A stretch of DNA of 64,000 bases, taken from the NCBI RefSeq assembly GCF_024763615.1, contig NC_077224.1, forward strand, positions 15,655,078-15,719,077, given 5' to 3'. This document shows, piece by piece, positions 30,600 through 38,895 of the stretch. Position 1 is the first letter of the stretch, and each line of letters opens with the position of its first letter. Source of the stretch: Phlebotomus papatasi (taxonomy: Eukaryota > Arthropoda > Insecta > Diptera > Psychodidae). Made by a program: the position numbers and the translations under genes. The notes beneath the pieces are model-generated. The model ran no database searches. It was not told the origin of the DNA and was given only the letters and a program-made list of their open reading frames with translations.

Positions 30600-33500
30600 T
30601 TCCATTGCGGAATTTGCAAAATCTCGACAAAAAAATTTTTGACCAAAAAAATCAATGGACTAACCCCTTACAGTTTTTTCGAAAAATCGAAAATCCGCTC
30701 TAAAAACCGTAATTGTCAATATTTCTGGGTGAAAATCACTAAGAATACTTGAAATGGTTCTACTAATTGATTTCCATTGCGGAATTTGCAAAATCTCGAC
30801 AAAAAAATTTTTGACCAAAAAAATCAATGGACTAACCCCTTGCCGTTTTTTCGAAAAATCGAAAATCCGCTCTAAAAACCGGAATTCTCAATATTTCTGG
30901 GTGAAAATCACTAAGAATACTTGAAATGGTTCTACTAATTGATTTCCATTGCGGAATTTGCAAAATCTCGACAAACATTTTTTGACCAAAAAAATCAATG
31001 GACTAACCCCTTACAGTTTTTTCGAAAAATCGAAAATCCGCTCTAAAAACCGTAATTGTCAATATTTCTGGGTGAAAATCACTAAGAATACTTGAAATGG
31101 TTCTACTAATTGATTTCCATTGCGGAATTTGCAAAATCTCGACAAAAAAATTTTTGACCAAAAAAATCAATGGACTAACCCCTTGCCGTTTTTTCGAAAA
31201 ATCGAAAATCCGCTCTAAAAACCGGAATTGTCAATATTTCTGGGTGAAAATCACTAAGAATACTTGAAATGGTTCTACTAATTGATTTCCATTGCGGAAT
31301 TTGCAAAATCTCGACAAAAAATTTTTTGACCAAAAAAATTAATGGACTAACCCCTTGCCGTTTTTTCGAAAAATCGAAAATCCGCTCTAAAAACCGGAAT
31401 TGTCAATATTTCTTGGTGAAAATCACTAAGAATACTTGAAATGGTTCTACTAATTGATTTCCATTGCGGAATTTGCAAAATCTCGACAAAAATTTTTTTG
31501 ACCAAAAAAATTAATGGACTAACCCCTTGCCGTTTTTTCGAAAAATCGAAAATCCGCTCTAAAAACCGGAATTGTCAATATTTCTGGGTGAAAATCACTA
31601 AGAATACTTGAAATGGTTCTACTAATTGATTTCCATTGCGGAATTTGCAAAATCTCGACAAAAATTTTTTTGACCAAAAAAATTAATGGACTAACCCCTT
31701 GCCGTTTTTTCGAAAAATCGAAAATCCGCTCTAAAAACCGGAATTGTCAATATTTCTGGGTGAAAATCACTAAGAATACTTGAAATGGTTCTACTAATTG
31801 ATTTCCATTGCGGAATTTGCAAAATCTCGACAAACATTTTTTTGACCAAAAAAATTAATGGACTAACCCCTTGCCGTTTTTTCGAAAAATCGAAAATCCG
31901 CTCTAAAAACCGGAATTGTCAATATTTCTTGGTGAAAATCACTAAGAATACTTGAAATGGTTCTACTAATTGATTTCCATTGCGGAATTTGCAAAATCTC
32001 GACAAAAATTTTTTTGACCAAAAAAATCAATGGACTAACCCCTTGCCGTTTTTTCGAAAAATCGAAAATCCGCTCTAAAAACCGGAATTGTCAATATTTC
32101 TGGGTGAAAATCACAAAGAATACTTGAAATGGTTCTACTAATTGATTTCCATTGCGGAATTTGCAAAATCTCGACAAAAATTTTTTTGACCAAAAAAATC
32201 AATGGACTAACCCCTTGCCGTTTTTTCGAAAAATCGAAAATCCGCTCTAAAAACCGGAATTGTCAATATTTCTTGATGAAAATCACTAAGAATACTTGAA
32301 ATGGTTCTACTAATTGATTTCCATTGCGGAATTTGCAAAATCTCGACAAAAAATTTTTTGACCAAAAAAATCAATGGACTAACCCCTTACAGTTTTTTCG
32401 AAAAATCGAAAATCCGCTCTAAAAACCGGAATTGTCAATATTTCTTGGTGAAAATCACTAAGAATACTTGAAATGGTTCTACTAATTGATTTCCATTGCG
32501 GAATTTGCAAAATCTCGACAAAAAATTTTTTGACCAAAAAAATCAATGGACTAACCCCTTACAGTTTTTTCGAAAAATCGAAAATCCGCTCTAAAAACCG
32601 GAATTGTCAATATTTCTTGGTGAAAATCACTAAGAATACTTGAAATGGTTCTACTAATTGATTTCCATTGCGGAATTTGCAAAATCTCGACAAAAATTTT
32701 TTTGACCAAAAAAATCAATGGACTAACCCCTTACAGTTTTTTCGAAAAATCGAAAATCCGCTCTAAAAACCGGAATTGTCAATATTTCTTGGTGAAAATC
32801 ACTAAGAATACTTGAAATGGTTCTACTAATTGATTTCCATTGCGGAATTTGCAAAATCTCGACAAAAAATTTTTTGACCAAAAAAATCAATGGACTAACC
32901 CCTTACAGTTTTTTCGAAAAATCGAAAATCCGCTCTAAAAACCGGAATTGTCAATATTTCTTGGTGAAAATCACTAAGAATACTTGAAATGGTTCTACTA
33001 ATTGATTTCCATTGCGGAATTTGCAAAATCTCGACAAAAAAATTTTTGACCAAAAAAATCAATGGACTAACCCCTTGCCGTTTTTTCGAAAAATCGAAAA
33101 TCCGCTCTAAAAACCGGAATTCTCAATATTTCTGGGTGAAAATCACTAAGAATACTTGAAATGGTTCTACTAATTGATTTCCATTGCGGAATTTGCAAAA
33201 TCTCGACAAACATTTTTTGACCAAAAAAATCAATGGACTAACCCCTTACAGTTTTTTCGAAAAATCGAAAATCCGCTCTAAAAACCGTAATTGTCAATAT
33301 TTCTGGGTGAAAATCACTAAGAATACTTGAAATGGTTCTACTAATTGATTTCCATTGCGGAATTTGCAAAATCTCGACAAAAAAATTTTTGACCAAAAAA
33401 ATCAATGGACTAACCCCTTGCCGTTTTTTCGAAAAATCGAAAATCCGCTCTAAAAACCGGAATTGTCAATATTTCTTGGTGAAAATCACTAAGAATACTT

Positions 33501-35430
33501 GAAATGGTTCTACTAATTGATTTCCATTGCGGAATTTGCAAAATCTCGACAAAAAATTTTTTGACCAAAAAAATCAATGGACTAACCCCTTACAGTTTTT
33601 TCGAAAAATCGAAAATCCGCTCTAAAAACCGGAATTGTCAATATTTCTTGGTGAAAATCACTAAGAATACTTGAAATGGTTCTACTAATTGATTTCCATT
33701 GCGGAATTTGCAAAATCTCGACAAAAAATTTTTTGACCAAAAAAATCAATGGACTAACCCCTTACAGTTTTTTCGAAAAATCGAAAATCCGCTCTAAAAA
33801 CCGGAATTGTCAATATTTCTTGGTGAAAATCACTAAGAATACTTGAAATGGTTCTACTAATTGATTTCCATTGCGGAATTTGCAAAATCTCGACAAAAAT
33901 TTTTTTGACCAAAAAAATCAATGGACTAACCCCTTACAGTTTTTTCGAAAAATCGAAAATCCGCTCTAAAAACCGGAATTGTCAATATTTCTTGGTGAAA
34001 ATCACTAAGAATACTTGAAATGGTTCTACTAATTGATTTCCATTGCGGAATTTGCAAAATCTCGACAAAAAATTTTTTGACCAAAAAAATCAATGGACTA
34101 ACCCCTTACAGTTTTTTCGAAAAATCGAAAATCCGCTCTAAAAACCGGAATTGTCAATATTTCTTGGTGAAAATCACTAAGAATACTTGAAATGGTTCTA
34201 CTAATTGATTTCCATTGCGGAATTTGCAAAATCTCGACAAAAATTTTTTTGACCAAAAAAATCAATGGACTAACCCCTTGCCGTTTTTTCGAAAAATCGA
34301 AAATCCGCTCTAAAAACCGGAATTGTCAATATTTCTGGGTGAAAATCACAAAGAATACTTGAAATGGTTCTACTAATTGATTTCCATTGCGGAATTTGCA
34401 AAATCTCGACAAAAATTTTTTTGACCAAAAAAATCAATGGACTAACCCCTTGCCGTTTTTTCGAAAAATCGAAAATCCGCTCTAAAAACCGGAATTGTCA
34501 ATATTTCTTGATGAAAATCACTAAGAATACTTGAAATGGTTCTACTAATTGATTTCCATTGCGGAATTTGCAAAATCTCGACAAAAAATTTTTTGACCAA
34601 AAAAATCAATGGACTAACCCCTTACAGTTTTTTCGAAAAATCGAAAATCCGCTCTAAAAACCGGAATTGTCAATATTTCTTGGTGAAAATCACTAAGAAT
34701 ACTTGAAATGGTTCTACTAATTGATTTCCATTGCGGAATTTGCAAAATCTCGACAAAAAATTTTTTGACCAAAAAAATCAATGGACTAACCCCTTACAGT
34801 TTTTTCGAAAAATCGAAAATCCGCTCTAAAAACCGGAATTGTCAATATTTCTTGGTGAAAATCACTAAGAATACTTGAAATGGTTCTACTAATTGATTTC
34901 CATTGCGGAATTTGCAAAATCTCGACAAAAATTTTTTTGACCAAAAAAATCAATGGACTAACCCCTTACAGTTTTTTCGAAAAATCGAAAATCCGCTCTA
35001 AAAACCGGAATTGTCAATATTTCTTGGTGAAAATCACTAAGAATACTTGAAATGGTTCTACTAATTGATTTCCATTGCGGAATTTGCAAAATCTCGACAA
35101 AAAATTTTTTGACCAAAAAAATCAATGGACTAACCCCTTGCCGTTTTTTCGAAAAATCGAAAATCCGCTCTAAAAACCGGAATTGTCAATATTTCTGGGT
35201 GAAAATCACTAAGAATACTTGAAATGGTTCTACTAATTGATTTCCATTGCGGAATTTGCAAAATCTCGACAAAAAATTTTTTGACCAAAAAAATCAATGG
35301 ACTAACCCCTTGCCGTTTTTTCGAAAAATCGAAAATCCGCTCTAAAAACCGGAATTCTCAATATTTCTGGGTGAAAATCACTAAGAATACTTGAAATGGT
35401 TCTACTAATTGATTTCCATTGCGGAATTTG
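30600..35430. repeat. 13-monomer higher-order repeat, 2,235-bp period
   Basis: The rare variant GGAATTCTCA (in place of GGAATTGTCA) occurs at 30881, 33116 and 35351, spaced exactly 2,235 bp each time. A run starting with the CACAAAG-type unit near 32100 recurs near 34335 at the same offset, followed by one CTTGATG unit and several CTTACAG/CTTGGTG units. Thirteen units of about 172 bp give 2,236 bp. Not every unit matches between copies, so the higher-order repeat is diverged. The third marker lies only about 80 bases from the end of the array. Confidence 0.85.
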
Positions 35431-35457
35431 TAATAAAATTGGTAAAATTGTCCACAG
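35402..35457 (+). promoter_or_regulatory. Intron 3' end formed from the last satellite copy: branch-point-like TACTAAT and CAG acceptor
   Basis: The final satellite unit carries TACTAATTG at 35403-35411, which fits the CTAAT branch-point type of flies. Twenty-seven non-satellite bases (35431-35457) follow, ending in TCCACAG. Coding homology to SMARCAL1 begins directly after that CAG. The spacing of about 48 bases is somewhat long but plausible. The usual pyrimidine tract is almost absent, so this acceptor would be weak. The assignment is inferred from where protein homology begins. Confidence 0.55.
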
Positions 35458-36044
35458 CGAAGCGGTACTGCGATGGGAAGGAATCTCAGTTTGGTTGGAA
35501 TGCAAATGGTCAGTCGAATTTGGTGGAGTTGAATCTCCTCCTGACCCGCAAATTCATGATTCGTCGAACGAAAGATGAAGTGATGTCTGAAATGACAGAT
35601 AAATCACGGGAAGTTGTTGTCCTGGACAAGGCGTTGGTGGCCAGTAAAGATTCCTTTTCGGATCTGGCGTCGAATTACAGTCAAACGACGGGGAGGAAAC
35701 GTGAGGAGATTTTGTTGACTTTCTACGCAGAGACGGCCATTGCCAAAGTGAAGGCCGTATGCTCGTACGTGAGGAAGGTACTGAAGGAGCATAAGAAGTT
35801 TGTGGTTTTTGCCTATCACAAGGTCATGATGGATGGTCTGTCGGAGTGTCTGCAGGAGCTCAATGTGGACTTTATAAGGATCGATGGGACCACGAGGACG
35901 GATGTGAGGAATTCAATGGTTGAGATGTTCCAAACAAAGCCAAATTATCGCATTGCCGTGCTGAGTCTGAAGGCCTGCAATGCAGGAATTACTCTTACAG
36001 CAGCTCAACTTGTCATCTTTGCCGAACTCTACTGGAATCCGAGT
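35458..36044 (+). CDS. Marcal1: Marcal1 exon: SNF2 linker and most of helicase lobe 2
   Basis: This 587-base exon begins with the last two bases of a split codon (CG) and ends on a codon boundary before GTAAGT. It is open throughout and aligns with SMARCAL1 from the RYCD segment to the WNP of motif V. The left boundary is set by the CCACAG acceptor and is less certain than the right one. Confidence 0.85.
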
Positions 36045-38136
36045 GTAAGTCATTTTTAGGTGTGATTCCTTCTAATCACACCTATTGTAATCGTCGGATT
36101 TTCTAAAAGTGCTCAGATCGAGCTAAAATTCACAGGGTATATGTTTTGAACATCCCTGATGCCGAAAATCATAAGCCGGCAATCATAAGCCGGCTGCCGC
36201 CCGGCCGGCCGTCCGGCCGTCCGTAGTTTGCAATATCTCTGGATTGGATAGATATTTTCATAATTTTTTTTTTAAATATATCTACGCGCGCGTACGACGA
36301 TTTCTGTGCTATTAGTTTTTTAAAAAACCGGTTCTAAACCGGTTAAAAATCACGTTTTGTAGTTTATCTCGAAATCTAAGCATGCGATTTTGAATTTTTT
36401 ATATTTAACTAGTAGCCCAGAACATTTAGACCAATTTAAAAAAAAAATAAGGACATACGTCTAGCGGTTCTCGAGATATTTCACTTTAAAGATTTCAATT
36501 TTAAGAAAATTTGCTATTAGCGTCAGGCGGGAAAAAAAAGCGGGAGAAGCGGCGTCGGACAAGCTATTCCCATATATATAGCACTTTCTCACTCTCCCTT
36601 TCACTCACTCTCCCTTTCTCTCACTCTCCCTCACTACGTAGTGAGTCTACAGTAGAGTCTCGCTATAGGCCATCGCTCTATAGTCGACAATTTATCGACC
36701 GTTGATTTCAAAACACTGATTTTAAGTTAGGTTATGTTTTTTAGTATGCGACATGCATAATTATTTTAATATTTTTGGCAAATTTTATTAAGTAGTTGTG
36801 ATAATTGTGATCCATAATGAAGAGAGCGAGGACAAGTACCACAATCGCAAAGAAAGTGGAAGCCGTCGAGCAATTTCAATACTAAAAATCGTTGATAATT
36901 TTAAAAAATTACATGGACTATAGTGCGACCCAAGTGTCAAATTTGAAACCAAATATGGACTATAGCGAGACTCTATTGTATATTCGAAGATTTGTAAGGT
37001 GGCATATACAATTCACGATCCGTGATGTCTTTTGCGGATTTTCGCGGAGCGCGTAATTTTCCGCGGAATTTCGCGGGTCGCGTATTTTCCCGCTGATTTT
37101 TACGGGGCACGAATTTTTTGCGGATTTACGCGGGGCGCGTAATTTTTCGCGGAGTTTCGCGGGTGGCGTATTTTTCCGCAAATTTTTTCCCTGATTTTTA
37201 CGGGGCGCGAATTTTTCACTGATTTTCGCGGGGCGCAAATTTTTTCCCTGATTTTTGTGGGGCACGTAATTTTTCGCAGTTTCGCGAGGCGCGAATTTTC
37301 TCGCGGATTTTCGCGGTGCGCGAATTTTCTCGGGGCGCGTAATTTTTCGCGGAGTTTTGCGAGTCGCGTATTTTTTCGCGAATTTTCGGGGAGCGCGAAT
37401 TGTTTCGCTGATTTTCACAGGGCGCGAATTTTTTCGCGGATTTTCGCGGGGCGCGATTTTCTCGGGTCGCTGACAGAGGTTCTCAATGAATGTAAAGTTT
37501 GAGGCCTCTGTCTTTCATAGTTTCCGAGATAATCGACTTTATAGATTTTCAGATACTTTTATGCGTTTCTCATCCAATTTTCCTCATTAATAACGATAAT
37601 AAGTTACATACGGTTTAAACGGAATTTGCATTATTTATGTATAAATATCGTTCAAGTTTGCCACAATCCGAATTTGCAACGAAGGAATCACACCTCTATA
37701 AGCTGATCTAGGCTTATCACTGGCTTCTTTATTTTTTTTGCATTTGGTTTGACTTTGGGAAAAATTGCAGACGCTGGCTCAGGGCGAGAGTCGTAGCCAT
37801 CGGATTGGTCAGGATGAGAATGTGGTAGTGAGGTATTTGCTGGCCAAAGGCACGGCTGATGATATCATCTGGAATATCATTCAGAAGAAGCAGACAATCC
37901 TCAATGATGCAGGGTTGGGAAATGAGGATTTCTCCGACGTAGCCTCCTGCACGGAAATCACTTCAACACCAAAGATCTCAAACTACTTCCCCAAGACACC
38001 TCAGAAGCCCTCCACGTCCACCAATACCATCAACACTCCAGCCAATTCGTCAAATGTGCCTCAGGAAAGCTGTGATGACTACAAGAAGCTCCTCGAAGAC
38101 GACGATGATGATCTTTTTGCAGATTTGAATTTCTGA
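35458..38136 (+). CDS. Marcal1: SMARCAL1/Marcal1-type SNF2 annealing helicase, 3' part (exons 35458-36044 and 37771-38136)
   Basis: This is the C-terminal 316 residues of a SNF2-family ATP-dependent annealing helicase. The family rewinds RPA-coated single strands and remodels stalled replication forks in the nucleus. The first exon gives RYCDGKESQFGWNANGQSN and the linker FMIRRTKDEV, then helicase lobe 2 with KFVVFAYHKVMMDGLSE (motif IV region), FIRIDGTT, and VLSLKACNAGITLTAAQ with LYWNPS (motif V). The second exon supplies motif VI as SRSHRIGQ, then YLLAKGTADDIIW, and an acidic tail ending in DDDDDLFADLNF. The splice is phase 0 (AGT|GTAAGT at 36044/36045; TTGCAG|ACG at 37770/37771). Lobe 1, with the Walker A and DEAH motifs, and any HARP domains would lie upstream of the satellite, outside the window. 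There is no ATG between the satellite and the exon, so a start here is unlikely. The gene could be intact with a giant satellite intron, or a 5'-truncated relic; the clean reading frame favours the former. Confidence 0.88.
36580..36640. repeat. CT-rich low-complexity run (CACTCTCCCTTTCT units)
   Basis: Imperfect repeats of CTCTCCCTTTC interleaved with CACT lie just left of the pogo-like MITE and end in the palindrome CACTACGTAGTG. Confidence 0.7.
36648..36980 (+). mobile_element. pogo/Tigger-like non-autonomous element
   Basis: The terminal inverted repeats CAGTAGAGTCTCGCTATAG (left) and CTATAGCGAGACTCTATTG (right) differ at one position and are flanked by TA on both sides, as expected for a Tc1/mariner/pogo insertion. 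The 333-base element retains a remnant of the transposase start (separate entry). A second element with closely related ends but a different interior is at 61235-61547. Confidence 0.8.
36817..36885 (+). pseudogene. Remnant N-terminus of a pogo-like (CENP-B-type helix-turn-helix) transposase
   Basis: A 22-codon frame reads MKRARTSTTIAKKVEAVEQF, then QY and a stop. Its basic start and the KKVEAVEQF pattern resemble the first helix of the DNA-binding domain shared by pogo/Tigger transposases and CENP-B. The remainder of the transposase is missing. The identification rests on this short stretch and on its position inside pogo-like inverted repeats. Confidence 0.55.
37031..37468. repeat. GC-rich minisatellite, ~29-bp unit
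   Basis: About 15 imperfect units of the form GCGGATTTTCGCGGGGCGCG plus AATTTTTT follow each other within the Marcal1 intron. Alternating CG-rich and T-rich blocks make it very CpG-dense for this AT-rich region. A 152-codon minus-strand frame across it, rich in RAPRK and KNQ repeats, is a by-product of the unit being near a multiple of three. Confidence 0.85.
37771..38136 (+). CDS. Marcal1: Marcal1 terminal exon: motif VI and acidic tail
   Basis: This exon encodes 121 residues and a TGA stop at 38134-38136. Motif VI reads QGESRSHRIGQ, where most SNF2 proteins have QAEDR-x-HRIGQ, so the usual Asp is Ser while both arginines are kept. A Ser/Thr/Pro-rich linker contains TPKISNYFPK (codons from 37966), which resembles a PCNA-binding PIP box without the usual Gln. 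The tail is strongly acidic. Confidence 0.9.
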   Translation, partial: TLAQGESRSHRIGQDENVVVRYLLAKGTADDIIWNIIQKKQTILNDAGLGNEDFSDVASCTEITSTPKISNYFPKTPQKPSTSTNTINTPANSSNVPQESCDDYKKLLEDDDDDLFADLNF

Positions 38137-38368
38137 ACTTTGAACTTTGAAAATGAAACAAATTTTCTTCAACATTTCTTTCGGGCTGTATTTAAAATCC
38201 CCAATTATCTTTTTTCTCATTGTGTTTTTAAGCCATTCGCATTTTTTTTTCTCTCCAACAATATTAAAAAGGAATACAATAAGTTTTTTTTGTTTTCTTT
38301 TCCTTATCATGCTTTCACTTGTTCATTTTTTTCCCATCAAACATTCTTCTCTAAGGCAAAGAAATAAT

Positions 38369-38374
38369 AATAAA
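38369..38374 (+). terminator. Candidate poly(A) signal of Marcal1 (AATAAA)
   Basis: A canonical AATAAA lies 233 bases after the Marcal1 stop, followed by T-rich sequence. It is the best hexamer in this direction before the facing gene. Confidence 0.55.
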
Positions 38375-38491
38375 CAGTAAAATATAATAATTTTTCTTGT
38401 TTTTTTTTCTTTTTCAACTTAGATTCTATGATCACAAGATCAAACTAGTATTTAGTACAATTTGTGTTGTAAACTCTATAAGGTATATATT

Positions 38492-38497
38492 TTTATT
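38492..38497 (-). terminator. Candidate poly(A) signal of Rim2 (AATAAA on minus strand)
   Basis: TTTATT on the plus strand reads AATAAA on the minus strand, about 250 bases past the Rim2 stop. It lies 118 bases from the facing Marcal1 signal, so the two transcripts probably end close together without overlap of the signals. Confidence 0.45.
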
Positions 38498-38584
38498 TTT
38501 GTTTTCGTGCTGCATTTCTAATTTCGCGGTTACAATTTTGTTGTTTTGTATATATATATTTTTTCTCTTTGTACAATGCGAAGC

Positions 38585-38601
38585 GAGAGAGAGAGAGAGA
38601 G
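38585..38601. repeat. GA microsatellite
   Basis: A run of GA dinucleotides lies in the shared 3' region of the two convergent genes. Confidence 0.85.
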
Positions 38602-38747
38602 TGCTAACACTCTCATTTACTCTCCTTTAGTTCGCAACTACAGTCAATATAGATTAATCATGGAACACTAGAAGGATGCACTAGAAGAGTTTCTCAAAGC
38701 AAGATTTCTCGTTTTCACTGTCCACTTCCTCCTGGTCCTGAGCTGCT

Positions 38748-38895
38748 TCAGGATTTATTCGTGGCCACCAGGTGCTTATCATTGCCATAGAAATCACTGT
38801 TGAAGTGACGAGTCAGAATGTAAACGACTCCCTCGTACGTGGTCATCATGATGGCTGTATTTGGAATTTGTCGGACAAGTTGCGTCGCCAGACCC
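38748..38895 (-). CDS. Rim2: Rim2 terminal exon: helix 6 and C-terminus
   Basis: The 148-base exon encodes (R)GLATQLVRQIPNTAIMMTTY, then EGVVYILTRHFNSDFYGNDK and HLVATNKS with a TGA at 38748-38750. The acceptor GCTTTTTTCAG is strong. A 12.1-kb intron separates it from the preceding exon. Confidence 0.93.

Larger units (their letters stand above)
1..35430. repeat. ~172-bp satellite DNA array, about 206 tandem copies
   Basis: The same AT-rich unit repeats head to tail; the phrase TCAATGGACTAACCCC falls at 5, 177 and 349, which gives a 172-bp period. The array is open at the left edge, and its last copy stops inside GCGGAATTTG at 35430. Each unit contains a short palindrome (TTTTTCGAAAAA), a TACTAATTG motif and an A-run/T-run tract that causes most of the 1-4 bp length variation. 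Units differ at a few diagnostic sites: CCTTACAG or CCTTGCCG; CTGGGTG, CTTGATG or CTTGGTG; CACTAAG or CACAAAG; CCGGAATT, CCTGAATT or CCGTAATT. A near-nucleosomal length, AT-richness and dyads are common in centromeric or pericentromeric satellites, but a centromeric role here is inference. All minus-strand reading frames of 60-107 codons inside it follow the repeat and show no coding signal. Confidence 0.98.
36058..37695. mobile_element. Inverted-repeat element filling the Marcal1 intron
   Basis: A perfect 14-base inverted pair, AGGTGTGATTCCTT at 36058-36071 and its complement at 37682-37695, bounds about 1.64 kb of the 1,726-base intron. Without it the intron would be about 90 bases, a normal short fly intron. 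The interior holds GC-rich CCGGCCG runs near 36195-36225, an AAACCGGTT dyad near 36325-36345, the pogo-like MITE and the minisatellite. No transposase frame is visible. The perfect but short termini make this a moderate call. Confidence 0.5.
38137..38747. other. Convergent intergenic region between Marcal1 and Rim2
   Basis: It contains the 3' untranslated regions of both genes, T-rich stretches, candidate poly(A) signals and a GA microsatellite at 38585-38601. No gene is seen in it. Confidence 0.75.

Noticed and set aside
1..35430. CRISPR array
   Set aside because: The repeats are contiguous 172-bp units without unique spacers, in eukaryotic sequence.
35409..35457. Start of Marcal1 within the satellite
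   Set aside because: The open frame extends into the last satellite unit, but the first codon there is TTG, no ATG precedes the exon, and the family requires an upstream ATPase lobe. A CCACAG acceptor explains the boundary better.
36960..37418. 152-codon minus-strand frame rich in Lys, Arg and Pro
   Set aside because: It is a product of the ~29-bp minisatellite; the apparent RAPRK repeats follow the DNA unit.
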